The notes below the pieces were generated by a model. The model was not told the origin of the DNA. It saw only the letters and a list, made by a program, of their open reading frames with translations, and searched no databases. A stretch of 64,000 nucleotides of DNA from FEN-1297 sp964498065 (GTDB taxonomy: Bacteria; Bacteroidota; Ignavibacteria; Ignavibacteriales; Ignavibacteriaceae): positions 46,469-110,468 of the forward strand of contig CAZCFZ010000004.1 of assembly GCA_964498065.1 (NCBI GenBank), given 5' to 3'. Within the stretch, counting starts at the first letter, position 1, and each line of letters starts with the position of its first letter. Positions 1 to 7,550 of the stretch are shown piece by piece. The position numbers were made by a program, and so were the translations under genes.

Positions 1-213
1 GTCTCAATTTCAATGGACTATTTAATTGATAATAATTTAAGTATTCAAGGACCTATGAAATTTAGAGATCCTCAATTTACGGTTAAAAATATTTATGATC
101 GTAAGACAGTAAATTACAACGGTAGTATTATTTATTTAGCACAAGATTCATTTGTTTCCAAGATAAATGTTAATGGTGTAACTTTTGTAATCGGAGCTGC
201 ATATTCTTTTTAA
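1..213 (+). CDS. C-terminal end of an outer-membrane beta-barrel-like protein (5' truncated)
   Basis: The reading frame is open from the first base of the window, so the gene begins upstream and only the last 70 residues are seen. The fragment has alternating polar and hydrophobic residues and ends in GAAYSF. A terminal phenylalanine after an aromatic/hydrophobic strand is the usual last-strand signal of outer-membrane barrels recognised by the BAM complex. The internal ATG at 13 is unlikely to be the real start. The protein family cannot be named from this piece, and the barrel assignment rests only on the C-terminus. Confidence 0.5.
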   Translation, partial: VSISMDYLIDNNLSIQGPMKFRDPQFTVKNIYDRKTVNYNGSIIYLAQDSFVSKINVNGVTFVIGAAYSF

Positions 214-305
214 AAGATTAAATAAAAAATTATTAATGTCGCTTTGACATTGCAAAAAACTTTCATTCATTTTTATTTTCCAATTAGTATCTTTGTTGCT
301 GTACT

Positions 306-833
306 ATGAAAGATAAAAGATTATTCTTAACCGGCTTTATGGGTTCAGGCAAAAGTACAATAGGACCGATTTTAGCCAATACCATCGGGTGGGATTATTA
401 TGATCTTGACAAAGTAATTGAAGATAAAATTTGTATGAAAGTATCCGAAATTTTTGAAAAATTAGGAGAGAAATATTTTAGGCAAGCTGAAAAAGAAACT
501 TTGCATGAATTATTAATTAAAGAAAACGCTATAATTTCACTCGGCGGCGGGACAATAGTAGATATAGAAAATTTGAATTCCATTAAAAAAGCCGGTAAAC
601 TTATTTATTTAAAAGCTTCTCCGGGTATAATTTATGAAAGAATACGATTTAAAAGAGACAGACCTGTACTCAATTTGAACGGAACGATTAATTTAAGTAA
701 AAATGAATTTATGGATAGAGTTTCTAAATTAATAGATGCCAGAATAAAGTTTTATGAACAAGCTGATGTTATAGTAGATACGGACAATATTTCAATTGGA
801 TTAACTGTAGACAAAATTGCTAGATTAATTTAA
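306..833 (+). CDS. aroK: Shikimate kinase
   Basis: Phosphorylates shikimate with ATP in the cytoplasm, the fifth step of the chorismate pathway. The 175-residue length is normal for AroK/AroL. The Walker A motif GFMGSGKS lies at residues 10-17. The shikimate-binding DLD is at 33-35, FRQAE at 58-62 and the GGGT loop at 80-83, and an arginine-rich lid (RFKRDRP) follows near residue 115. It lies 29 bases upstream of aroB in the same direction, so the two very probably share a transcript. Nothing is odd about the gene. Confidence 0.97.
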   Translation: MKDKRLFLTGFMGSGKSTIGPILANTIGWDYYDLDKVIEDKICMKVSEIFEKLGEKYFRQAEKETLHELLIKENAIISLGGGTIVDIENLNSIKKAGKLIYLKASPGIIYERIRFKRDRPVLNLNGTINLSKNEFMDRVSKLIDARIKFYEQADVIVDTDNISIGLTVDKIARLI

Positions 834-862
834 GCCTGAAAATAATTTTTGAGGAAGCTGAA

Positions 863-1969
863 TTGAATAAAATTATTGTTTCGCTAAAAGAAGCTGATTA
901 CCCGATTTATGTTGGAGAAAATATCTTCGTAAAAATTCCGGATTTAATTAATAAATTCAAATTGAATAAAAATATATTGGTTGTAGTTGATAAAAAGGTT
1001 AATGAATTTCATAACAGGAAAATACATTCGGCTTTAAAAAAAATTAATGTTAAAAAAAATTTTTACCTGTTAAACACAGGTGAAAATATAAAATCTTATA
1101 AGGAATTAAATAAAATTTATTCTTTCCTTTTGCGGAATAATTACGGCAGAGACAGCTTAGTTATCTCAATCGGTGGGGGAGTAACAGGGGATTTAGCCGG
1201 ATATGCTGCCGCAACATACATGAGGGGAATTCAATTAATACATGTTCCAACAACACTGTTAGCTTCAGTCGACAGCTCTATTGGAGGAAAAACAGGTATT
1301 AATTTTGAAAAGAAGAAAAATATGATTGGTTCCTTTTATCAGCCTGAATTTGTTTTAGTAGATACAAATTTTCTTGCAACATTACCAGAAGAAGAAATAA
1401 CTTCCGGTATAGGAGAGGTTATTAAGTATGCTTTCTTATCGGATTTAAATTTCTTCGATTTCATAAGTAATAAACTGGAAAATATATTACGTTTGGAAGA
1501 TAAAACTCTTGTCAAGACAATAATAGGTTCGGACAAAATAAAGGCTGCAGTAGTATCACAAGACGAAAAGGAAGCAGGATTAAGAAAGATATTAAACTTG
1601 GGTCATACTTTTGCTCATTCTTTTGAAACTGAGTTAAAATTCTCGATAAAGCACGGGGAGGCTGTTATAGCCGGATTAATATGTGCCTTAATATTATCAA
1701 ACAAGCTGGGCTTTCTTTCGGATGATGATCTTAGAAATTATTTATTACTTCCTCTTAGAGTTAGCCTTCCTTCTAAATTATACGGATTGAATAAGGATAA
1801 TCTGTATAATATTATGCTGCATGATAAAAAAAATAGAAACGGCAGAATAAAGTTTGTATTGCTTGCCGAAATAGGTAAACTTTTACTAGATGTTGAAGCA
1901 AACAAAAAAGAGTTTTTTTATACTATTAGAGAAATGGAAAAATTGATTTTCCCAAATAAATATGATTAA
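863..1969 (+). CDS. aroB: 3-dehydroquinate synthase
   Basis: Converts DAHP to 3-dehydroquinate, the second step of the shikimate pathway, using NAD and a divalent metal. The protein is 368 residues long, the usual AroB length. Visible motifs are SIGGGVTGDLAG at residues 102-113 (nucleotide binding), PTTLLASVDSSIGGKTG at 129-145, and the three metal ligands E185 (GIGEVIK), H248 (NLGHTF) and H264 (KHGEAV). The start codon is TTG at 863, supported by a GAGGAAG ribosome-binding site at 851-857. It follows aroK and probably forms an operon with it. Confidence 0.97.
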   Translation: MNKIIVSLKEADYPIYVGENIFVKIPDLINKFKLNKNILVVVDKKVNEFHNRKIHSALKKINVKKNFYLLNTGENIKSYKELNKIYSFLLRNNYGRDSLVISIGGGVTGDLAGYAAATYMRGIQLIHVPTTLLASVDSSIGGKTGINFEKKKNMIGSFYQPEFVLVDTNFLATLPEEEITSGIGEVIKYAFLSDLNFFDFISNKLENILRLEDKTLVKTIIGSDKIKAAVVSQDEKEAGLRKILNLGHTFAHSFETELKFSIKHGEAVIAGLICALILSNKLGFLSDDDLRNYLLLPLRVSLPSKLYGLNKDNLYNIMLHDKKNRNGRIKFVLLAEIGKLLLDVEANKKEFFYTIREMEKLIFPNKYD

Positions 1970-2023
1970 CTTTAATCAAATACCTCTTTTTAATTTTGTA
2001 ACTAAATATTTCAAATCAAGCAC

Positions 2024-2146
2024 TTTAAAATAAAACTGCCGGATTCGAGGGATAAATCCGGCAGTTTCTGAGTGACATTCTTGTGGAGGGATGTTATGCT
2101 TAAAACTATTTTCTATTTTCACCTTAGTAGTATCAACTGACATGCC
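2024..2146 (+). ncRNA. Candidate structured RNA element, copy 1
   Basis: A perfect 13-bp hairpin (arms 2033-2045 and 2055-2067, loop CGAGGGATA) is preceded by TTTAAA 12 bases before its core. It is followed 31 bases later by GCTTAAA (2098-2104) and then by ATGCC (2142-2146). The same landmarks recur at nearly identical spacing in copy 2. The hairpin is not followed by a T-run, so it is not a simple aroB terminator. T-rich sequence (GTTTTTTATCGTTTTTTG) follows at about 2160-2177 and could end a transcript. The strand is assumed from the flanking genes; function is unknown. Confidence 0.4.
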
Positions 2147-2307
2147 AGCCGAATTTCCTTCGTTTTTTATCGTTTTTTGAGCATTAATATATTAAGAATA
2201 AAAATTACCTGTAAATATTACTTGAACATTTACATATTTCCCGATAAGAAAAAAGAATAAAACATTTGTGATCTACATGAATAATTTTGAATAGTAATTT
2301 TTGTTAT

Positions 2308-2427
2308 TTTAAAGAGGAGTTGGCGGGTTCCGAAGGAGAAATCCCGCCAATCTTATGATTGAATTTAATTAGAAGGGTTGCTTAAAGTATTTATCTATTT
2401 CACTATTGTTAGGCCAATTCCTATGCC
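2308..2427 (+). ncRNA. Candidate structured RNA element, copy 2
   Basis: This is a second, diverged copy of the element at 2024-2146. TTTAAA (2308-2313) is followed 12 bases later by a hairpin with arms TTGGCGGG (2320-2327) and CCCGCCAA (2343-2350) and a loop containing CCGAAGGAGA. GCTTAAA is at 2380-2386 and ATGCC at 2423-2427. The stem bases differ from copy 1, but pairing is kept, so the changes are compensatory. Both loops carry a GGA/AGGG core. No known riboswitch family was recognised. Confidence 0.4.
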
Positions 2428-2562
2428 ATGCAAAACAGTTCGATTTTGGAATAAATTTTAACTTGTGTATGTTTTATTTCAAGATTATTATTATTAAAGA
2501 TCTATTTTGATACACTAATTAATCTTTAAAAATTTGATTTAAATATTTTTGGAATATAAAAA

Positions 2563-3507
2563 ATGAACGAATCTAATTTGGACCTTGAAATTGATTTAGA
2601 AGAAGAAATCATTAAACTGAAAAAAGATTTAAATGCTGTTATTTTAGCACATTATTACCAGGATTCGGAAATTCAGGATATTGCAGATTTTATAGGCGAT
2701 AGTTTGGAACTAGCTAGAAAAGCCAAGTCAACTGATGCAGATGTAATAGTATTTGCAGGAGTTCATTTTATGGCTGAAACAGCAAAGATATTAAATCCTA
2801 ACAAGCTGGTTTTACTTCCTGATTTGGAAGCCGGATGCTCTCTAGCCGATAGCTGTCCGCCGGATTCGTTCAGTGCTTTTAGAAAAAAGTATCCTGACCA
2901 TATTGCTATTACTTATATTAACTGTAGTGCTGCAGTAAAAGCGTTAAGTGATATTATTTGTACGTCAAGTAATGCAGAAAAAATTATAAATCAAATTCCA
3001 GAAGACCGAAAAATTATTTTTTCACCTGATAGAAATCTCGGCAAGTATTTAATAAAAAAAACCGGCAGGGATATGCTTTTGTGGGACGGCTCCTGTATAG
3101 TTCATGAGACGTTCAGCGAGAGAAAAATAATTGATCTGAAAATTCAAAATCCGGAAGCTAAAATTATTGCACATCCCGAATGCGAAGAAGTAATCTTAAG
3201 AAGATCTGATTATATAGGCTCTACCACAAAATTATTAAAATACGTGCAGGAGGATTCTGCAGCGACCTATATTGTTGCAACAGAGGTCGGAATACTGCAT
3301 CAGATGGAAAAATTTGCACCTAGTAAAAAATTGATTGCTGCACCACCGGATAAAAATTGCAGTTGTAATGAATGTCCTTATATGAAACTTAATACACTTG
3401 AAAAGCTGTATTTATGTATGAGAGATAAAAAGCCGGAAATACAGTTGGATGAAACGGTTATGCAGAAAGCATTGAAACCAATAGAAAAAATGCTTGAAAT
3501 GAGTTAG
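2563..3507 (+). CDS. nadA: Quinolinate synthase
   Basis: Condenses iminoaspartate with dihydroxyacetone phosphate to quinolinate, the second step of de novo NAD synthesis, using an oxygen-sensitive 4Fe-4S cluster. The 314-residue protein begins its core with ILAHYYQDSEIQD (residues 27-39). Three cysteines fit the cluster ligands by spacing: C92 in GCSLADSC, C178 in DGSCIVHE and C271 in CNECPYM. HPEC lies near residue 204. No nadB or nadC is adjacent. Its last four bases overlap the 3' end of the convergent kinase gene. Confidence 0.97.
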   Translation: MNESNLDLEIDLEEEIIKLKKDLNAVILAHYYQDSEIQDIADFIGDSLELARKAKSTDADVIVFAGVHFMAETAKILNPNKLVLLPDLEAGCSLADSCPPDSFSAFRKKYPDHIAITYINCSAAVKALSDIICTSSNAEKIINQIPEDRKIIFSPDRNLGKYLIKKTGRDMLLWDGSCIVHETFSERKIIDLKIQNPEAKIIAHPECEEVILRRSDYIGSTTKLLKYVQEDSAATYIVATEVGILHQMEKFAPSKKLIAAPPDKNCSCNECPYMKLNTLEKLYLCMRDKKPEIQLDETVMQKALKPIEKMLEMS

Positions 3508-4721
3508 GCTCTTTTCAAGATTATTTTAAAGGTTGTTCCTTCACCTGGAATAGAAGATTTAACATATATTTTACCTTGATGATAAGTTTCAATTATTCTT
3601 TTAGATAAACTTAAACCCAAACCCCAACCCCTTCGTTTTGTACTATATCCAGGACGAAATACATCTTTTCTCCTTTTTAAATCTATTCCTTTCCCTGTAT
3701 CGGAAACTTCAATTTCAACACTATGGTGCAAAGCGTTTACATCAATCATTATTCTTCCCTGCTTTTGATCCATAGCATCCAATGAGTTTTTAACCAGGTT
3801 TTCTATCACCCATTCGAATAATTCCGAATTCAGCTTGGCTTTAGATTCCTTATCACCGTTGATTGTCAATTCAACACTTCTACCCGTTTGAGGCAGCCTT
3901 CTTTGGAAATAGTCAACGACATTTTTAATTTCATCATAAACATTTAATTCTTTTAATTCAGGTGTTGCACCAATCTTTGAAAATCGGTAAGTAATTTTAC
4001 TTAATTTTTCCACATCATTACTTATTTCTTCGGTAATGTCTACCACTTTATCAGGATCTTTAAAGTTAATTTTAAGCATCTCGAGCCAGCCCATAAGGCT
4101 TGAGATTGGTGTTCCGAATTGATGTGCTGTTTCCTTTGCCATTCCTACCCAAATATTGCTTTGTTCGCTGCGTTTAATATTACTAAATCCCACGTAGCCT
4201 AATATTATAAAAAGTCCCGCAATAAGAATTTGTAAATACGGATAAAACTTAAGCTGATTAATAAGATTGGAATCACCGTAATGAATTCTTTGAAGTACAA
4301 CCGAGTCTTTATATGTTACCGCAATCGGCTTATGCACTTTATCCATTTCGGTAATTTTATCATTAAAAAATTTTTCTAGTTGAGAGTTTGTTAATGAAGT
4401 ATCATAAGGAATATTTTTAACATTCTTAATGTCATTTTTATTATCGAATTTAACTTTGTTGTCGGGACCGGTGTTAATTAAAGGGAAATCAATAGGTTTT
4501 AAAATATTTTCAAATAGGAAGGTAATGTCAACATCGGGCCTTGAGGTATTTGCTAAATATTCCAGACCTTTAGCATATAGTTGGACTATTTTCCGTTCGG
4601 TTGTTTGAAGTTTATTAACCAGGTTTTGAGTATAATACAAAGTTCCCCCCGCAATAAAGATTGCTACTATTAATAATGCTATTTTTATATTTAATGAAGC
4701 AGGACCGCCGGACATTTTCAT
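3504..4721 (-). CDS. Membrane sensor histidine kinase
   Basis: A two-component sensor kinase of 405 residues. Transmembrane helices lie at about 13-31 and 163-182 and bracket a roughly 130-residue extracytoplasmic sensor region with no family I can name. The HisKA phospho-acceptor is H200 in KETAHQFGTP. The ATPase domain follows with an N-box (ENLVKNSLDAMD), a G1 box (DTGKGI) and a G2 region (GWGLGLSLSKRI). No HAMP domain and no adjacent response regulator are seen, so the partner is unknown. The gene converges on nadA, overlapping it by four bases. Confidence 0.93.
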   Translation of the reverse strand: MKMSGGPASLNIKIALLIVAIFIAGGTLYYTQNLVNKLQTTERKIVQLYAKGLEYLANTSRPDVDITFLFENILKPIDFPLINTGPDNKVKFDNKNDIKNVKNIPYDTSLTNSQLEKFFNDKITEMDKVHKPIAVTYKDSVVLQRIHYGDSNLINQLKFYPYLQILIAGLFIILGYVGFSNIKRSEQSNIWVGMAKETAHQFGTPISSLMGWLEMLKINFKDPDKVVDITEEISNDVEKLSKITYRFSKIGATPELKELNVYDEIKNVVDYFQRRLPQTGRSVELTINGDKESKAKLNSELFEWVIENLVKNSLDAMDQKQGRIMIDVNALHHSVEIEVSDTGKGIDLKRRKDVFRPGYSTKRRGWGLGLSLSKRIIETYHQGKIYVKSSIPGEGTTFKIILKRA

Positions 4722-4874
4722 TTATTGAATTCCTAATTATTAACTTCATTTAAATTTCAATAACCGGGTTTTCATATCCGAAATATCATGGAGATTATAC
4801 CGATTAAAAAATTTAACCAAGTGTTTTATTAAAACTTATAAAAGATTAAACTGAAAATCTCCCCAGTACAACGG

Positions 4875-6146
4875 TTACTCTACAAAAAAAGTCTGTTGAC
4901 GTTTCGGACCGACAGAAACGATTTTAATCTTAATTCCTGATTTATCGGAAATAAAATTTAAATAATCTTTAGTTTTATCAGGCAGTTCTGAATATGACAG
5001 GCACTTTGATATATCACTGTTCCAGCCGGGTAAAATTTCATATACAGGTTTAACGGAAGAAAGGCGTTCAACATCCGTTGGAAATGATTTTAATAATTTA
5101 CCGTTTAATTCATAACCTACGCATACTTTAATATTTTCGAAGCTGCTTAATACATCAAGCTTTGTAACTGCTACGGAATCGATGCCGTTAACCATAGCCG
5201 AATAACCGACTAAAAATGCATCGAACCATCCGCATCTTCTTGGTCGTCCCGTCGTAGCGCCGTATTCAACTCCAACTTTTCTTAGTTTTTCTCCTTCATC
5301 GTCAATTAATTCGGTAGGGAAAGGACCAAAACCTACTCTAGTAGTATAAGCTTTTACAATACCGATAACGTTATCAATTTTAGTCGGTGGAATTCCCGTA
5401 CCTGTGCAAGCACCCCCCGAAGTTGGGCTTGAAGATGTTACATAGGGATAAGTACCGTGGTCAACATCAAGCAACGCACCTTGCGCACCCTCAAGTAAAA
5501 TTGATTTCCCTTCGGCTATTGCATTGTTCAAGTAAGAAGGAATATCCTTTATGTATTTATCTATAATTTTATCAAATTCAACATATTGTTTAATTATCTC
5601 TTCTACATCTAATTCATCGTGTCCGTAAACTTTCTTTAAAAGGTTATTCTTTTCTTTTATATTTTCTCTAATTTTTTCTTCCAAAACTTTACGATTTAGT
5701 AAATCAACTATCTTAATCCCTTTTCGTGCATATTTATCTATATAGCAAGGTCCGATTCCTCTTCCGGTAGTTCCGATTTTATTCTCTCCGCTCTCGTTAA
5801 TCGAATCCAATAATTTATGGTACGGCATAATTAGATGGGCATTATGACTAATAAACAATCTGCCGCCGACTTTTATGTTATTTTTCTCAAGTAAATTTAT
5901 TTCGTCCAATAATGCAGTCGGGTCAATTACCACACCATTTCCGATTACGCAAGTTACTTTATCTCTTAATATACCTGACGGAATGAGGTGTAAAATAAAT
6001 TTTTTATCTCCAATTTCTACGGTATGGCCGGCATTTGCACCTCCCTGATACCTGGTAACAATATCATACTTTTCACTTAATATATCTACTATTTTACCTT
6101 TACCCTCATCTCCCCATTGACTCCCCACAAGTACTGTAGTGCTCAT
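4875..6146 (-). CDS. purA: Adenylosuccinate synthetase
   Basis: Couples IMP and aspartate using GTP to make adenylosuccinate, the first committed step to AMP. The length of 423 residues is typical. The N-terminal P-loop GSQWGDEGKGK (residues 8-18), the GGANAGHT motif near 35-42, and GTTGRGIGPCY and TSSSPTSGG further on are all present. The start ATG at 6146 has purine-rich sequence (GGGAGAAATTA) just ahead. A terminator at 6190-6229 separates it from the STAS gene upstream on the same strand, so it probably has its own promoter. Confidence 0.98.
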   Translation of the reverse strand: MSTTVLVGSQWGDEGKGKIVDILSEKYDIVTRYQGGANAGHTVEIGDKKFILHLIPSGILRDKVTCVIGNGVVIDPTALLDEINLLEKNNIKVGGRLFISHNAHLIMPYHKLLDSINESGENKIGTTGRGIGPCYIDKYARKGIKIVDLLNRKVLEEKIRENIKEKNNLLKKVYGHDELDVEEIIKQYVEFDKIIDKYIKDIPSYLNNAIAEGKSILLEGAQGALLDVDHGTYPYVTSSSPTSGGACTGTGIPPTKIDNVIGIVKAYTTRVGFGPFPTELIDDEGEKLRKVGVEYGATTGRPRRCGWFDAFLVGYSAMVNGIDSVAVTKLDVLSSFENIKVCVGYELNGKLLKSFPTDVERLSSVKPVYEILPGWNSDISKCLSYSELPDKTKDYLNFISDKSGIKIKIVSVGPKRQQTFFVE

Positions 6147-6189
6147 TAATTTCTCCCTTAATAAAAATTTACAAAAACTAGAATTGTTT

Positions 6190-6229
6190 AAGCAAAATAA
6201 AAACTCCGAATCCTGAAATCCGGAGTTTT
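6190..6229 (-). terminator. Intrinsic terminator of the STAS gene
   Basis: A 9-bp hairpin with arms AAAACTCCG (6200-6208) and CGGAGTTTT (6221-6229) lies just downstream of the STAS gene. Read on the minus strand it is followed by TTTTTATTTTG, giving the stem-plus-T-run of a Rho-independent terminator. Confidence 0.75.
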
Positions 6230-6256
6230 AATAAAATTATTATTTAATATATAGAG

Positions 6257-6598
6257 TTAATTTGAAAAGCTTTTGATTGCTTCTTCGACTGTGTCATAAG
6301 ATTCAAAAATTGTAATTAGTTTAGTAATTACCAATAGACTTTCAATCTTTTCCGTAGTCCTAGCTAGTTTTAAAAATCCGTCTCCCTTTTTCATAGTAGT
6401 TAATCCGCCTATTAGCATACCGAGACCTGAGCTATTCATAAATTTAACTTCAGATAAATCAACAACTATATTTTTCTTGCCTTCATCTAAATATTTATGG
6501 AGAAGTTCATTAAATTCTTTCGTATCCTCTCCACCCATAACATTACCCTTAAGTTCTATGATAACTGCGTTATATTGTTCGACTACTTTGGTTTTCAT
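6257..6598 (-). CDS. STAS-domain anti-sigma factor antagonist
   Basis: A single STAS domain of 113 residues, like SpoIIAA/RsbV. In partner switching the unphosphorylated form binds an RsbW-type kinase and releases its target. The phospho-acceptor motif MNSSGLG puts serine 56/57 in the conserved place, after the KNIVVDLSEVKF strand. The frame is open further upstream (to 6667), but the start MKTKVVEQYN at 6598 is preferred because AAAGGAG stands just ahead of it and the upstream residues are not STAS-like. It sits alone between terminators, away from the cluster at 9388-16591, and may serve that kinase or another. Confidence 0.9.
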   Translation of the reverse strand: MKTKVVEQYNAVIIELKGNVMGGEDTKEFNELLHKYLDEGKKNIVVDLSEVKFMNSSGLGMLIGGLTTMKKGDGFLKLARTTEKIESLLVITKLITIFESYDTVEEAIKSFSN

Positions 6599-6898
6599 GA
6601 ATAACTCCTTTAATTTGATTTTCAATTTAATTAGATAGTGCAATTTATGCAACAGGAAGCAGTTCAAAACTAAATAACTTAAAGTTAAATTGCCAACAAA
6701 AATACTAATTTTTAAATAATTTTCTTATTATTAAGCATAGATGTTCACCGGTTACCGGAAAAAATGTGATAAATTAAGAGAGTACTAATAAATGAAATTT
6801 TAATGCTTTTTAATAGTAATTATTTCGCGATTATAGCCTCCGGTAATCAAATAAGGTCGTTTATCAAAATAAATAACTATTCATTAAAATTATATTTG

Positions 6899-6952
6899 AT
6901 TTGTTCCCGGAATATTTATTTTAGGGAACAAATTAATAGAGTTTGCGTCTAA
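6899..6952 (+). promoter_or_regulatory. Inverted repeat with candidate ECF-type promoter before the sigma gene
   Basis: A perfect 10-bp inverted repeat, ATTTGTTCCC (6899-6908) and GGGAACAAAT (6924-6933), lies directly upstream of the sigma-factor gene. Its right arm contains GGAAC, the usual -35 core of ECF sigma factors. GTCTAA, a common ECF -10 form, stands 17 bases downstream at 6947-6952. This would fit autoregulation. The predicted transcription start would fall at or just after the annotated ATG (6957), so the mRNA would be leaderless or the true start lies a little downstream. Confidence 0.4.
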
Positions 6953-6956
6953 AATC

Positions 6957-7550
6957 ATGAAAAACAATAAAAAGAAAAAAGAATTGTTGCATCCGCAAAT
7001 ATTAAATTTAGATGACGATTTTTCGCTGATAAAAAGATTTATAGAGGGTGATGAATCAACGTTTAATACTCTTGTACAGAGGCATAAAGAGAAGGTAAGG
7101 AACATAATATATTTAACAATAGGGAATCATGACTTAGTTGATGATATTGGGCAGGAGGTATTTTTAACAATTTATAAAAACCTGAATAACTTTAGGTTCG
7201 AATCTCAATTTACAACATGGCTGTATAGAATTACAGTTAATAAGTGCAAAGATCATTTAAGAAAAATGAAGATTAGAAATATCTTTTCTCCCATAAAAGA
7301 ATCTGAAGAAGAGTTAGGATATAACCCGACCCCGGATGATTCGGATATTAAGGAAATTGTTCAAAATGCCATAGCAAAGTTACCGGATAAATTAAGAGTT
7401 CCTCTTTTGTTAAAAGACATTGAAGGTTTAAGTTACCAGGAAATTGCAGAATCTGTTCAATGTGAAATCGGAACAGTTAAGTCGAGGATATTTAGGGCTA
7501 GAGAAGGATTAAGAGATATATTAAAACCTTATGCCCAGGAGTTAATGTGA
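6957..7550 (+). CDS. ECF-family RNA polymerase sigma factor
   Basis: A sigma-70 group 4 factor of 197 residues. Region 2 runs from about residue 22 to 100 and includes the core-binding VDDIGQEVFLTIYKNL and the -10 recognition segment FTTWLYRITVNKCKDHLRK. Region 4 (about 135-190) has LPDKLRVPLLLKDIEGLSYQEIAE and the helix-turn-helix GTVKSRIFRAREGLR. It overlaps the anti-sigma gene by one base (TGATG), so the two are translationally coupled. The N-terminal 15 residues are very lysine-rich; given the candidate promoter position, a slightly later start is possible. Confidence 0.95.
   Translation: MKNNKKKKELLHPQILNLDDDFSLIKRFIEGDESTFNTLVQRHKEKVRNIIYLTIGNHDLVDDIGQEVFLTIYKNLNNFRFESQFTTWLYRITVNKCKDHLRKMKIRNIFSPIKESEEELGYNPTPDDSDIKEIVQNAIAKLPDKLRVPLLLKDIEGLSYQEIAESVQCEIGTVKSRIFRAREGLRDILKPYAQELM

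Larger units (their letters stand above)
1970..2562. other. Intergenic region with two homologous structured elements
   Basis: This 593-base stretch lies between aroB and nadA and has no convincing protein gene. Its main content is two diverged copies of one element, annotated separately at 2024-2146 and 2308-2427. The rest is AT-rich and shows no clear signal. A 14-codon frame beginning with ATG at 2096 has a GGAGGG site ahead of it but is not preserved in the second copy. Confidence 0.6.

Noticed and set aside
2096..2140. Short ATG frame of 14 codons with GGAGGG ahead
   Set aside because: The frame is not conserved in the second copy of the same element, so RNA structure explains the conservation better.
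6599..6667. N-terminal extension of the STAS protein at 6257-6598
   Set aside because: The extra 23 residues are not STAS-like, and a clear AAAGGAG site directs the start at 6598.
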